Positions 15,001 to 22,330 of a stretch of DNA of 64,000 nt are shown one piece after another. The stretch lies in assembly GCF_905147365.1 (NCBI RefSeq), contig NC_056428.1, positions 19,684,001-19,748,000 of the forward strand, written 5' to 3'. Below the pieces are notes generated by a model. It had not been told where the DNA came from. It was given only the letters and a program-made list of their open reading frames with translations, and ran no database searches. Each line of letters begins with the position of its first letter. Position 1 is the first letter of the stretch. This DNA comes from Aricia agestis (lineage: Eukaryota; Arthropoda; Insecta; Lepidoptera; Lycaenidae). The translations under genes were made by a program, and so were the position numbers.

Positions 15001-18000
15001 TATCTCTTGTATAATGGAAATAGTGTCCATACCATACTACCGCCAGACGGGGTAATAATGATTTTTCCCTAAATGAATTATTTAGTAAAAAAGTTTAGTT
15101 TTACAAATATTGGTAATCAAAAAAATTATGAATTCATAAAAAATAATCATTTTTTATGAATTTGAAAAAGACTAAAATCACTATTAACCTTCAATTACCT
15201 AGGTGATCGATAAATCGTACTATGCCTGATCAAGGATTAAAGAAGCATAGGGTAACAAACTCTGAAAGTTTCTATAAAACGTTTAAGAAGAAACGCCTAC
15301 CTTGTACCATCGGAGAAATTGATTCCTAGGCAAATGGCGGACCTATGTCAATTGAATGAGTTAACCTAGAATGAAAGAAAGATAAAAAAAAAACAAAAAG
15401 AAATGAAAGAAAGATACTTTATTTGGTAAAATAAATGTACCATCGAGGAAATTGATTCCTAGGCAGTTGGTCGGATTATGTCAATGAAATGTTATTAATT
15501 GTGACCTGTCGACTGGGTTTGAGTAAACGCGACCAAATTACGTAGGTCCACCATCGGCCTTTGAATCAAATTCTCTGATAGTACATTTTGCAGACGTCAT
15601 GCATTCAAGTATCCCTAGAGCTATGTCAGCCATTTATAAGTCTGTATAAAACATTTTTAATTAAACATTACAATCTAAAAAGTTTTATAATAATACTAGC
15701 TGTTCCGGCAAACGTTTCTTTGCCATATAAAGTATTTCGCCCGTTTTAATTTATTGAAGTGACCAAATAAGTATGTCACCATGGCAACGTCCATCGCTAT
15801 CCCGTCGCACAAACAATGGTCGCCATCAGTCTCGAGTTGTAATAATTTACTATTATTTATTCAACAAATGCACTTATCAATATAATAAGCACCCAGTAGC
15901 ATCGGCTACTGGGTGCTTATTATATTGATAAGTGGGTCTGAGAATCGTCTCAGACCCACTGAATTTGGTTAAAATCAGTAAAGCCGTTTCGGAGGAGTAC
16001 GCGGCCTAACATTGTGACACGAGAATTTTATAATTTTGACGACCTCTGTGGCTCAGTGGTGAGCGCGTTGGTAGCTCAAGCCGGGGGTCGCGGGTTCGAA
16101 TCCCGCCGACGGAACAAAAAGTTTTTCAAAGTTTCTGGGTCATGGATGTGTTTTAAATATGTGTATCATATAATAAAAATCTTAAATATATGTATAGTAT
16201 AAAAAGTATTAAATATATATCCGTTGTCTGGTACCTGTAACACAAATCCTTCAGGTACTTAGCACGGGGCCAGACTGACGTGGTGTGAAGCGTATATAGA
16301 TATTATTATTATTATTATTATTATATAAGATGAATATTGGATTTAGATCATGAAAAGGGATTCTAAAAGTATGATGAGTAAATTATTCAGTCAGGTAGAA
16401 GCAATTTTTCCCGGGATCCAAGAAGCTTTGGTACTGCTTAACGAAGCGTCAAAATATTTATTATGAAGTATTATGAAAAAGAAAATAAAACAAAGAGGAA
16501 TTTAATGTAACTAATTCTCCTGTTCTTTGTTAAAAAAATGATGTAATTCAGTAAGATTCAGAATAAGCATTAACATCCTAATATTATAAAGGCGAAAGTT
16601 TGTTTGGATGTATACGTATATACGTATACATCCAAAGCCTATGTGTTATTCTGATGTATATTTATAAGCTATATTACTATACATTAATTAATTTTATTTT
16701 ATGAATTAATTTTAATGAAACTTTTCAATAATATAGATTATACATCAGAATAACACATAGACTACAATTTTAAGCGACTTTCAAAATGGGGGAGGTGTTA
16801 TGTTCGTTTTTTATGTTCAACGATTAAGTTACGCTGTTTGTTAACCGATTTTCAAAATTTTTGTTTTGGTGTATAGGACATCATCCCATTTCCCAATTTG
16901 GTAAAATTATTAGAAAGAGTTTCCTCTCACGAACTATTCGAGCATTTTTTATGTTATTTGGCACAGATATAGAGTAGACCACGTGAAGGGACTGCTAATT
17001 TTTTTTGGGAAAATGTACAGTTTCCGTCAAATTTTTAATTTACACGGCGAAGCCGCGCGGGACATGTCACTCTATATTTTGAGTGAATGATTATTGTAAT
17101 GTTGAGTGACCGGCCAAACTACCTCGGTCGGTCGTGGGGATTGTCCTGAGTAGGTAGTGTTCTTATGTCATTTTTCGGGACTAATAAAATATTGCCTGTT
17201 TCACCACTTCCTGATAAGTGCAGGATAGGCTCCACCACTTAACTTGATAGACAAAGTAAGCAGAATCTGTCAAAAAAGTGTGGATAGCTTATCCAGCGCT
17301 TTATCAGGATGTGGTGAAACAGGTCCTAAATATACTAATATCTTTTATATAATTATATCCTAAACCGCTAGGTACTATCAGAGAAGTTGATTCCTATGCA
17401 AATCGGGGACCTAAGTAGTTTGGTCGCGTTACGTCAAACCCAGCTGACAGATCACAATTAACATTGAATTGACATATTCGACCAAATAACCAATTGCATA
17501 GGAATCAACTTCCTCGATGGTACATTGAATATCGACATTAAGTACCTACTTGACGCCCGCAACTGCTTTGCGCCCAAATTCGTTTATCGCTCGTTTTGGT
17601 TCATCGTTTTTCGGCATCGCGAGAACCGTGCATTTTTCCGGGATAAAAAGTATCCTATCTCCTTTCTCGGGACTCACATCTCTAGCGCACATAAATTACA
17701 GCAAAATCGGTTCAGAGTTTGGGCATGAAGAAGTTTGGGAGACAGACAGATAGACACATTTCGCATGTATTATATTATTAGTATGGATTGGAATCACAAA
17801 AACTAGGGTTCGGAACAAGGAACGTTTTTCTCGTGCTAGTAAAATAAACAGACATCGATGTATCGACCAATCTTTTTATCTAACAACCGGACATAAATGC
17901 TGATCGCTAGTAACTGTATGAACAATTTTCTCTCATTACCTGACGACTTCACTTAAGCGTTTAATGAGCTTTATCAGCTTAACGTAAGTTAATAATCACA

Positions 18001-19766
18001 TTTTTGTGTGCAAAATCTCACAATTTTCGAGTTGTCACCCGTAAACTCCCTCTTTTGTACGACACCCCGTCGTGAGGTACGATTTTCTCACCGCACTCTC
18101 ATAATTAATGGACTCTCTTTAATTAATTTCCTCACCAAAAAGATTTTGAGAATTCCTTCATGTTAGTTCCTAACTTAGTTTAAATTTAAATCACATTCTG
18201 TTTGTTATTTTTTGTCTCCCCCGAGTATCAAGTATCTGCATAACACGTGTAGCTAGTTATCTAGAGCTTCGTTTATTTAGTTACGAGATGTTGCCCACAA
18301 CTCCGTGGCGCCAAGATTCGTTTATCGCAAGCATTTTACCGGTATAAAGACGTATCTCCAAATTTTAAGTAAAAAGGTAACATACAGACAAACCATAAAT
18401 TGTGTCCCAAAAATACGGTACGGTTACGACAAGTTTTCTATTATATTTTTATACACCTTATATTAATTTTGTTATAAGATTTATAACAAGTACTACCTAA
18501 GTTCCACACAAAAGGTATTTCTTCAGTGAACCTACTCATAATAAAACAAAAATCATCATAATAGTGTAAACAACGAAGTCACACGTAAAATGACTATTCG
18601 CCCAGCTGACGATTTAACCTCCATTTTAATTCTGTCTCCCAACCTCAGCGTTTAGCAGACGATCCCGCGTCACAGATGTATTTATATAACAGCATTTCAA
18701 TGGCACATAAAAATATAAAATTTATATTTTCTTCATAAGACTATTCTCGCCGTGGACAGTATACCTTAACCTAGATAACTAAAATAACATGCGTATACCT
18801 TTGTTTCGTAGGCCTAAGTACCTAAATAGTGCATTATTGTTGACTATTATCTATAGAAATTTATCAATATTTACATAAAAAGGATGAAATACCTATATTG
18901 TATTTACAATATAGGTACTAATGTTATAAATGCGAAAGTGTTATTAGTTAGATCAGTAAGCCTTCATTTCGGCATAGGTTTTGTTATAGAAGAAACCGGT
19001 GGTATACATCATAATAAAGACTTACTAAAAGTGTTAATTAACCGATTTAGAAATAAAGCATTCTCGTTTTTCCTGACCTAACGAATAATATCTTATATGA
19101 ATATTCAGATATAACAGAAAAACGGAACTAGATAGCATAACATTTTTACAGGCTTCTGTTATTTTCACTGTAAACTATAATATAATGTATTATTATCAGA
19201 GATGTTAATTCGTAGGCAGATGGGGGATCTACATAATTTGGTAGCGTTATGTGAAACCTAGCCGACAGATTACAAAATAGACATGATCCGACGAAATGAC
19301 GTGGGTCTGTCAACTGCCTAGGAATCAATTTCCTCGATGGTACATGATATTAATCTGATTTGTTGCACCCTGTAGGGGAGCATACAGCGGGACCGATAAT
19401 TTGTTTTATTGCATCACTATACATTAGCTCCCTTACTAATAAACGTTGCAAGCTCTGAATAGTTATACAGTGTTTTGTTCCTGTCGCACAAGTGACATTT
19501 TTAATTGGATTGAAGAAGACAAAACACTGTATAACTATTCAAAGCTTATACAGCGTTTATTAGTAAGGGGGATACTATATTATACTATGAAGCGAAGTGT
19601 TGATTGCACTTTCTAGGTTAATCACCAAATAAAATACTCACTTGATTTTATTCTCACTCAAGTCTCAATATTGCAGGTGAACGAGAGAAGTCCGCAAAGC
19701 ACATCCGGCGGAAGCTCACCCAATTCGGAGCGCGGACAGTCGCCACGACCGGAAACCGCCAAATAA
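1..19766 (+). CDS. Trh: Tryptophan hydroxylase (neuronal), 3' nine exons, partial
   Basis: Joined exons: 2-53 (codon start at 2), 1949-2114, 2607-2657, 3065-3182, 7782-7945, 8700-8826, 11037-11269, 14493-14709, 19677-19766. They give 405 residues and a stop with no frame break, and every junction has GT/AG. The family hydroxylates L-tryptophan to 5-hydroxytryptophan with Fe(II), O2 and tetrahydrobiopterin, the rate-limiting step of serotonin synthesis in neurons. Visible marks: [10 protein letters not shown] and [14 protein letters not shown] at the start of the catalytic domain, [20 protein letters not shown], the iron-binding histidines 188 and 193 in [11 protein letters not shown], and the iron-binding glutamate 233 in FFTVEFGLC (numbering from the first residue here). 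[20 protein letters not shown] and the Trh-type C-terminus separate it from phenylalanine hydroxylase (Henna). The regulatory ACT domain and start codon lie upstream of the window. Introns are repeat-rich. Identification is from family knowledge; the exon model is read directly. Confidence 0.96.
144..308 (+). mobile_element. Truncated MITE, 'CTAAAATGGTC' family
   Basis: It matches the reverse complement of the intact 203 bp MITE at 55104-55306 along most of its length, including the TGTCAAAACTGTCAAACTGA and GAATCATATTATGATT segments. The 5' terminal repeat is present (CGGACCTAAAATGGTCACAT); the 3' terminal repeat is missing. It lies in Trh intron 1. Confidence 0.6.
309..915. other. Trh intron 1, unassigned
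   Basis: AT-rich intron sequence. Nothing recognisable as coding or as a repeat with a sister copy in the window. Confidence 0.4.
919..1095 (+). repeat. Dispersed repeat family A
   Basis: Begins GCCCGCAACTCCGTTGCGCC and ends near 'gcatttataatatttgtatgga'. Twelve copies or fragments lie in this window on both strands; the common order is GCAACTCCGTTGCG, TTTATCGCG, GGGATAAAAAGTATCCTATG, then ACAGACAGACA. It is non-coding and probably a non-autonomous element or LINE/Helitron tail; its class cannot be settled here. Confidence 0.75.
1745..1862 (+). repeat. Half copy of the 32021-32279 foldback MITE
   Basis: It matches one arm and the loop of that element ('aagtgataat', 'agcagcgctgaaag', 'acttttgtatggggaaa'). 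The second arm is absent. It ends 86 bases before Trh exon b. Confidence 0.6.
1949..2114 (+). CDS. Trh: Trh exon b: start of catalytic domain
   Basis: The acceptor is ttcttcctag at 1939-1948 and the donor gtgagt at 2115. It encodes [16 protein letters not shown] through [16 protein letters not shown], the conserved opening of the aromatic amino acid hydroxylase domain. The open frame continues upstream to an ATG at 1876, but the splice acceptor and the phase match to exon a make 1949 the true boundary. The last two bases (TA) begin a split Tyr codon. Confidence 0.95.
2160..2500 (+). repeat. Dispersed repeat family C, diverged copy
   Basis: It carries GGGTCACCTGATGGAAAGCA, GTCGCCCATGGAC and AGAGCTGCAGGAGCGTTGC, the head of family C (best copies 29165, 56045, 59548). 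The part after 2300 differs from the other copies. It fills most of the 492 bp intron 2. Confidence 0.65.
2607..2657 (+). CDS. Trh: Trh exon c (51 bp)
   Basis: This micro-exon is too short to be found as an ORF. The acceptor is gtgcag at 2601-2606 and the donor gtaagt at 2658. It encodes (Y)[16 protein letters not shown](W), matching the family's 'YGxPIPxVxYTxxExxTW' segment. Both edge codons are split and rejoin correctly as Tyr and Trp. Confidence 0.93.
3065..3182 (+). CDS. Trh: Trh exon d
   Basis: The acceptor is ttcgcag ending at 3064 and the donor gtaagc at 3183. It encodes (W)[18 protein letters not shown] through [14 protein letters not shown], the conserved helix and GYREDN segment. 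It ends in phase 0. A MITE target duplication begins only 13 bases after the exon. Confidence 0.94.
3198..3349 (+). mobile_element. MITE with TTA target duplication in Trh intron 4
   Basis: The element is flanked by TTA at 3195-3197 and 3350-3352. Its inverted arms contain ACGCGACGCGTAGATG and CATCTACGCGTCACGTT. It is the same family as 38593-38747. The TTA/TAA target choice and terminal GG..CC fit PIF/Harbinger MITEs. It starts 16 bases after the exon d donor. Confidence 0.75.
3826..4525 (+). repeat. About 700 bp direct repeat, upstream copy
   Basis: Colinear with 6318-7032: TTACCAAATACTCTA, GATTCAAAAATTACTAAATG, GTGATAGCGCGATTCAGCGG, TTTTTCCTCAGCTCTGTAA and AATAGAGGGCG occur in the same order. 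It also holds a hairpin at 4123-4158 (arms around ATATCATGTGTA). It is probably an old transposon copy in Trh intron 4. Confidence 0.75.
4526..4995. other. Trh intron 4, unassigned
   Basis: AT-rich. The only structure seen is CCTAATATCGTCCCC twice (4863-4877, 4887-4901) followed by the inverted GACGGTATTAGG at 4904-4915. Confidence 0.4.
4997..5165 (-). repeat. Dispersed repeat family B, 3' part
   Basis: Family B runs from GGCCAAGTGCGAGT..GGGTTCCGTACC through a GACAGACAGACGG run to GGGTCCCGTTTTTACCC. This copy shows the tail on the minus strand, with a TCTGTCCGTCTGTCTG run on the plus strand. Any ORF through it is incidental. Confidence 0.7.
5483..6216. mobile_element. Foldback element between the two direct repeats
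   Basis: About 45 bp at 5483-5535 (AATTTGTGAGTTGTGAGTCG then CAGAATTTCTG) recur inverted at 6164-6216. The left side is further duplicated ('gttgtgagtcgcagaatttc' again at 5580-5600). There is no coding sequence. It sits in Trh intron 4. Confidence 0.65.
6318..7032 (+). repeat. About 700 bp direct repeat, downstream copy
   Basis: Second copy of 3826-4525, visibly diverged by substitutions and small indels but colinear. Its end (AACAGAGGGCGTTATGTTCA) matches the first copy's AATAGAGGGCGCTACGG..ATGTTCA. Confidence 0.75.
7200..7330. mobile_element. Family D MITE, diverged copy
   Basis: Family D is about 155 bp with near-identical inverted ends (TGTACCATCGAGGAAGTTGA / TCAACTTCTCTGATAGTACA) and a core CAGCTGGGTTTGACGTAACG. 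Here only the core order and the two AGAAATTGAT/TCAATTCTCT ends can be followed. Confidence 0.5.
7513..7600 (+). repeat. Family A fragment
   Basis: Only the 3' half is present (ACCAAATTTCATCGAAATCG, GGCTTAAGCGTGAAGAGGTA, ACAGACAGACA). It is immediately followed by a family C fragment. Confidence 0.6.
7600..7720 (+). repeat. Family C fragment
   Basis: It has AACGAGCAAAC, GTCGCCCATGGACTCTCGCA and TTTGCAGGTGCATTACCGGC. It ends about 60 bases before Trh exon e. Confidence 0.6.
7782..7945 (+). CDS. Trh: Trh exon e: pterin-binding region
   Basis: The acceptor is tattttcag ending at 7781 and the donor gtgagt at 7946. It encodes [40 protein letters not shown] and [15 protein letters not shown], nearly invariant across the family. 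The [10 protein letters not shown] tail is the tryptophan-hydroxylase version of this motif. It lies after the 4.6 kb intron 4. Confidence 0.97.
8160..8400. repeat. Hairpins in Trh intron 5
   Basis: AAGCGACAAAA (8360-8370) is a perfect inverted repeat with 8374-8384 around TGG. 'tctatgagaggtcgg' near 8292 pairs imperfectly with 'cccggcttctcataga'. There is no coding sequence. Confidence 0.5.
8700..8826 (+). CDS. Trh: Trh exon f: iron-binding histidines
   Basis: The acceptor is attttccag ending at 8699 and the donor gtaagt at 8827. It encodes [20 protein letters not shown], then [20 protein letters not shown] and AT. The two His of HELLGH are the ferrous-iron ligands. No substitutions are seen at catalytic positions. 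Confidence 0.97.
8839..9010. mobile_element. Family D MITE in intron 6, first of two abutting copies
   Basis: Both ends and the core are readable (ATCAGAGAAGTTGACTCATC ... AATCAATTTCCTCGATAATT). Near 8873 the single CCTAA of sister copies is expanded to three tandem CCTAA units. Confidence 0.7.
9011..9355. mobile_element. Family D MITE interrupted by a second foldback
   Basis: The left half (ATAGAAGTTGATTCATCGAC) and right half (ACGTAGGTCCGCCATC) are separated by an insertion at about 9095-9260. The insertion's own arms are inverted: TGGCATCAGTTCAGTCC against GGACTGAACTAATGCCA. Confidence 0.6.
9888..9993. repeat. Short inverted-repeat element, intron 6
   Basis: AGGGCTCTCACACAAACCTG and TATGTGTGGGAGCTG form imperfect inverted ends about 105 bp apart. 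Confidence 0.5.
10790..10948 (-). mobile_element. GC-rich MITE, truncated copy
   Basis: It matches the reverse complement of the intact 48237-48460 MITE (CTCCCGCCCCGCTGCCCGCT, then GACTTCAGCC) and is followed by TAA at 10949-10951. The left terminal repeat is lost. It ends about 90 bases before Trh exon g. Confidence 0.6.
11037..11269 (+). CDS. Trh: Trh exon g: iron-binding glutamate
   Basis: The acceptor is ctctttccag ending at 11036. The donor is gtgact at 11270, a weaker consensus than the others. It encodes [36 protein letters not shown] and on to [14 protein letters not shown]. The Glu of TVEFGL is the third iron ligand. The length between this Glu and YGAGLLSS is that of Trh. Confidence 0.96.
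11310..11394. mobile_element. Family D fragment cut by a SINE
   Basis: The left half (GGTACACCATCTGAGAAATC, CCCACGTTATTTAATCGGGT) stops abruptly where the SINE at 11395 begins. No right half was found beyond the SINE. Confidence 0.5.
11395..11730 (+). mobile_element. tRNA-derived SINE (second family)
   Basis: A pol III B box GGTTCGATTCC lies at 11425-11435 with a weak A-box-like sequence 25 bases before it. The body continues through CTTGTATACTGCGAACACAC to CACCGAAATCGGTGTGGAGT. It does not fold as a tRNA and is therefore a retroposon, in Trh intron 7. Confidence 0.6.
12325..12950 (+). repeat. Family B related element
   Basis: It starts CGGCCAAGTGCGAGTTGGAC and ends with GGACGGACAGACAGACATGA then AGAACCCTAAA. 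It contains a homopolymer of 12 or more G near 12744. Confidence 0.7.
12993..13205 (-). repeat. Family B 3' fragment
   Basis: Shows AGGGTTCCGTACCCAAGGGG on the plus strand followed by a (TCTG)n run and AACAACAAATACTAAAAACC. ORFs on both strands are shadows of this repeat. Confidence 0.7.
13421..13855 (-). repeat. Family B, near full-length copy
   Basis: The 3' end is at 13421 (TTTTTAGGGTTCCATACCCA) and the 5' end at 13855 (TCGGCCAAGTGCAAGTCAGA on the minus strand), so this copy shows both ends of the family at about 435 bp. Confidence 0.7.
14493..14709 (+). CDS. Trh: Trh exon h: C-terminal tetramerisation region
   Basis: The acceptor is tttttgttccag ending at 14492 and the donor gtaatt at 14710. 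It encodes [40 protein letters not shown] and on to NMLHTGLQ. The last part is a leucine-heptad helix like the tetramerisation helix of the family. Reading through the weak donor would add VIHEVSVLF and stop at 14737-14739, a possible alternative C-terminus. Confidence 0.95.
14740..15300. other. Trh intron 8, unassigned
   Basis: AT-rich. A local inverted repeat (AATAATCATTTTTTATGAAT / ATTCATAAAAAATAATC) lies near 15128-15160. No coding signal. Confidence 0.4.
15303..15365. mobile_element. Family D MITE end fragment
   Basis: Contains TTGTACCATCGGAGAAATTG and CCTAGGCAAATGGCGGACCT, then breaks off. Confidence 0.55.
15437..15590. mobile_element. Family D MITE, full copy
   Basis: TGTACCATCGAGGAAATTGA to TCTGATAGTACA with the core GTGACCTGTCGACTGGG. 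Confidence 0.7.
15695..16015 (+). repeat. Dispersed repeat family G with two internal hairpins
   Basis: It shares ATAAAGTATTT, GGCAACGTCCATCGCTATCC and GTCTCGAGTTGTAAT with 58165-58378, and the tail GCCGTTTCGGAGGAGTA with 38143. Two perfect hairpins (15872-15933 and 15931-15960) interrupt it; the sister has no second arm. Confidence 0.65.
16038..16324 (+). mobile_element. tRNA-derived SINE, copy 1
   Basis: The A box TGGCTCAGTGGT is at 16049-16060 and the B box GGTTCGAATCC at 16093-16103. A non-tRNA body contains ATCTTAAATATATGTATAGT and GGGGCCAGACTGACGTGGTG, and it ends in an (ATT)n tail. About 85 to 90 percent like 46551-46846 by eye. Trh intron 8. Confidence 0.85.
16575..17065 (-). repeat. 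Family I repeat with internal foldbacks
   Basis: It ends on the plus strand with AATTTACACGGCGAAGCCGC, the reverse of the family's GCGCGGCTTCGCCCGCG start. It holds an inner inverted pair (TATGTGTTATTCTGATGTAT / TATACATCAGAATAACACAT) and the palindrome GTATACGTATATACGTATAC. Confidence 0.55.
17197..17326. mobile_element. Inverted-repeat MITE
   Basis: CCTGTTTCACCACTTCCTGA pairs with TCAGGATGTGGTGAAACAGG; about 130 bp in total, no coding. Confidence 0.65.
17373..17524. mobile_element. Family D MITE, full copy
   Basis: TACTATCAGAGAAGTTGATT to AATCAACTTCCTCGATGGTA, with CAAACCCAGCTGACAGATCA inside. This is one of the best preserved copies. Confidence 0.75.
17550..17790 (+). repeat. Family A copy
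   Basis: Directly follows the family D copy. Begins ACGCCCGCAACTGCTTTGCG; a 20-30 base insertion (near 17590-17620) separates it from the standard order. Confidence 0.65.
18290..18395 (+). repeat. Family A fragment
   Basis: GCCCACAACTCCGTGGCGCC then TTTATCGC and a shortened remainder. Confidence 0.6.
18396..19190. other. Trh intron 8, unassigned
   Basis: AT-rich. A perfect small hairpin (ACCTATATTG at 18891-18900 with CAATATAGGT at 18907-18916) precedes a 'tactaatgttataaatgcgaaagtg' repeat edge. The ORF here has no recognisable domain. Confidence 0.4.
19193..19347. mobile_element. Family D MITE, full copy
   Basis: ATTATCAGAGATGTTAATTC to AATCAATTTCCTCGATGGTA. About 80 bases before the 19431 foldback. 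Confidence 0.7.
19431..19568. mobile_element. Foldback MITE upstream of last Trh exon
   Basis: Arms of about 50 bp: CCTTACTAATAAACG (19431-19445) with CGTTTATTAGTAAGG (19554-19568), continuing through GAATAGTTATACAGTGTTTT and its inverse. It ends 108 bases before the acceptor of the last exon. Confidence 0.7.
19677..19766 (+). CDS. Trh: Trh last coding exon
   Basis: The acceptor is caatattgcag ending at 19676; the exon stays in frame (phase 0) and stops at TAA 19764-19766. It encodes a 29-residue Ser/Pro/Gly-rich tail ([20 protein letters not shown], then SPRPETAK) with several SP motifs that could be phosphorylated. This tail is not conserved in the enzyme core, so support rests on splice site, phase and stop rather than on family similarity. 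Confidence 0.8.
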   Translation: MNERSPQSTSGGSSPNSERGQSPRPETAK

Positions 19767-20334
19767 AGCTCGCAAGCTTTCACAAAGCTCTGAAGCTTTT
19801 ATTATTATATTTAGAACACACTTCTTGATTCATTTTCATGTTAAAATGCTCTATATGGGCTAACTATTTTGTACTATCACGATATTAAAGTAAAACATTT
19901 TAAAGAATATATTACAACTACGAGAAAAATAATGAAAAAGGAATTTGCCTTTTGTAAAACTTTTTAATTTATTAAGCATAAGACACACAAACATTATATT
20001 TAAATCGAATGGCAGCAAACAAGGGTTTGTCTCGGTGCCAGATTGAAATCAGATAAATAAAGTAGATGTTAATACAAGAGTACGTTATGTAATTTATCGT
20101 TATAATAATCAAATAATTATAAGTGTAGAACCGTAATTTTAGAATTACTGCAGCATTATAATTTATTCATACGATTTTTTTGCTAAAATATATTTTTTGA
20201 GATATTATGTGGTTACAGAGAATCTTACGTTATTTTTATTTTTTTTTACCATACTTAAAAACGATTCATGCACTTTATGGATGCCCTTATATTAGAATTG
20301 AGTACAATAATGTAGACAAATAATATTTAATAAA
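19767..20334 (+). other. Probable Trh 3' UTR with two AATAAA signals
   Basis: AT-rich and non-coding after the Trh stop. Canonical poly(A) hexamers AATAAA occur at 20056-20061 and 20329-20334. Which one is used cannot be told from the sequence. Confidence 0.45.
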
Positions 20335-21360
20335 GTTTATAGATATTCAAACTTATTAAAATAATCCAAAAATGTAGTGAATTCCTGTGGTGGATTATAA
20401 TAATATAATATTATCTTTGTAATTGTCAAATATAATATATTAATATACGTTACATGCTTGAAACCAGGTGTTTCATTTTAAGGTACGCTTTCGCTAAGAT
20501 ATAATATGAAGAGTCCACTGCAATAATGATGAACGTCCAAAAAAATTAAAATCTTAACGATTAATGCAATTCAGTCACTTAAAATAATACCTATCTTTAA
20601 AATGTATTTACAAAGTTAGCAATATCGCTGATAGTTCCGTGATAAATATGTTTTTTTTTTATTTCGGCTACACGGCTAAAACGCTCAACGTCACAGGCAT
20701 TTCCTTTAAAAATAAATGTCGTTTCGTTATACCGTTCTAGGTTTAAAAACCCAATTAGGTATCTTAAAACTAACAACTTAGGACATTCGTCATTATTTCA
20801 ATGGACCCTTTATGCTGTATTTAGCTGACTTGGCCAAATATCTTCTACCATATCCATAATACCAGAGGTAAAAAAAATGCTAGCCGATTCTTAGACCTAA
20901 AGGATAAGTACATTGAAATTTGAAAATGGGCCCAGCTATTTCCGAGGAGTTTGGCAGCAAACACAGTTACATATAAGAAAATGATAATTAAATAAAAAAA
21001 ATATTATGATAAATTTAGTATGGGTAGTGATATAATAAATTGTATGATATAATTGTATAACAACATGAACGTAAATTAATAATTTACTTTTTCATCTGAG
21101 ACATAGTATTATCGTGTTCATGTCTATTGCCTAAGCCAACTTCTACTTTAATCCAAATATTTTATTAACATGACGTCGATAAATAATCTTACGAGTAAAA
21201 TGTACATCTAAAGTGGGATCAAAATAAATCGGAGTAAAAGGGTTTTAATAGAATGTTAATATCCAACGTCTATCAAAACAAAGTAGCGCATGGAGTAAAT
21301 GGAAAATACTTCGAATAAATATTTCTCAAAGATTGAAGCAACACATATTGGGTGAGTTCC
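20335..21360. other. Unassigned AT-rich sequence
   Basis: Downstream of Trh. No coding potential, splice pattern or repeat with a sister copy was recognised. Confidence 0.4.
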
Positions 21361-21364
21361 AAAA

Positions 21365-21610
21365 TATTAACCAGTATACTGGCTAGTGCTCGTGACGACA
21401 AGAGGCTCAGTTGATTTTTCCCGGCGTTTAGACCATGCTTGGATGTAATAATTGCAAAATATACCTATACGTCAAATGTCAAACTTATTTCATCTGGTTA
21501 GGGTACCTATTTATACACTAGATCTTAGAACAATATGACGTCAGATTTAAGACGCCACGAGCCAGTGCTCGTGGCGTCTTATATAGCCAGCCAGCCTAGC
21601 CAGTACACTG
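21365..21610. repeat. Compound inverted repeat
   Basis: A perfect 15 bp hairpin TAAGACGCCACGAGC (21548-21562) / 21567-21581 around CAGT lies inside a wider region where CCAGTATACTGGCTAG and GCTCGTGACG recur as CTAGCCAGTACACT and GCTCGTGGCG. Confidence 0.5.
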
Positions 21611-21889
21611 TGTTTTATTTCGGAAATTATGCTTAGTAAAGTTTCTTTCTTCTTTCGTGTTTGAATTCTTTATGAATAAATTCCCCGCAGTGGGACAGCA
21701 TAGGCTAATTAAAAAAAGATACCTAAAATCTACGAATAATAAAACTACCTAAAATGTTATTAATTTTTTTTTACTTATTTCTCAGTTTGATTTTAATCTG
21801 CACGAAAGTTTGTATGAAAAATATTTTTTATCTATCCCAATTCATATCATTAGAGCTAGTAAAATAAAAAATAAATCATTTTTTTATGT

Positions 21890-22063
21890 TACTGAAGAAA
21901 GAACGGGGAAGAGACCACCTGGTGGACCAAGAAAAAATGGATAGATGACATAAAGGAATGGACCAGATGTAGCTACCCACAATTAAAGAAATTAGCCCAG
22001 GAACGGAAGAAATTCGACCAGCTGACCGCCGAACGTCGTTATGAAGAGGGCACTAAACGATGA
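21890..22063 (+). pseudogene. RTE-type LINE ORF2 C-terminal fragment
   Basis: The frame ending at the TGATGA of 22061-22066 reads KWIDDIKEWTRCS, then QLKKLAQERKKFDQLTAERR and YEEGTKR. 'RPxxRWxDDI' followed by W and a basic helix is the usual end of RTE-clade endonuclease/reverse transcriptase proteins. The preceding RPPGGP motif lies in another frame, so there is at least one frameshift. It is a 5'-truncated relic. Confidence 0.6.
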
Positions 22064-22099
22064 TGATGTTTCTGAAACGGAAACGGTAATGAGTATAAT

Positions 22100-22330
22100 A
22101 ATAATGATTTAATAATAATAATGATTTATTGCATAAATGTGGTACAAAAAGGTCTTACAATATTATTTAAATGGATCCAACATTCTGCCTATAAGTGGCG
22201 TGCAAAATAATTTTAAATTTTATGACATTAACATAATTTTAAAAAGTAATAAATTTAAATAATAACTCATTACATTATACATATTCCATTTCATTAAATT
22301 ATTAAGAATTATTTAAATAAAGGCATTACA
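22100..22330 (-). repeat. Possible LINE 3' end
   Basis: Read on the minus strand it runs to TTTTTGTACCACATTTATGC, then AATAAATCATTATTATT, like a LINE 3' end with poly(A) signal and a simple tail. No coding part is left. Confidence 0.35.

Noticed and set aside
16038..16110. Functional tRNA gene
   Set aside because: A and B boxes are present, but the acceptor and anticodon stems do not close, and the same 290 bp unit recurs at 46551: it is a SINE.
1..19766. Assignment as phenylalanine hydroxylase (Henna) or tyrosine hydroxylase
   Set aside because: [27 protein letters not shown] and the tail with NMLH fit the tryptophan hydroxylase branch; Henna has SKP.YTPEPDVCHELMGH and TVEYG.
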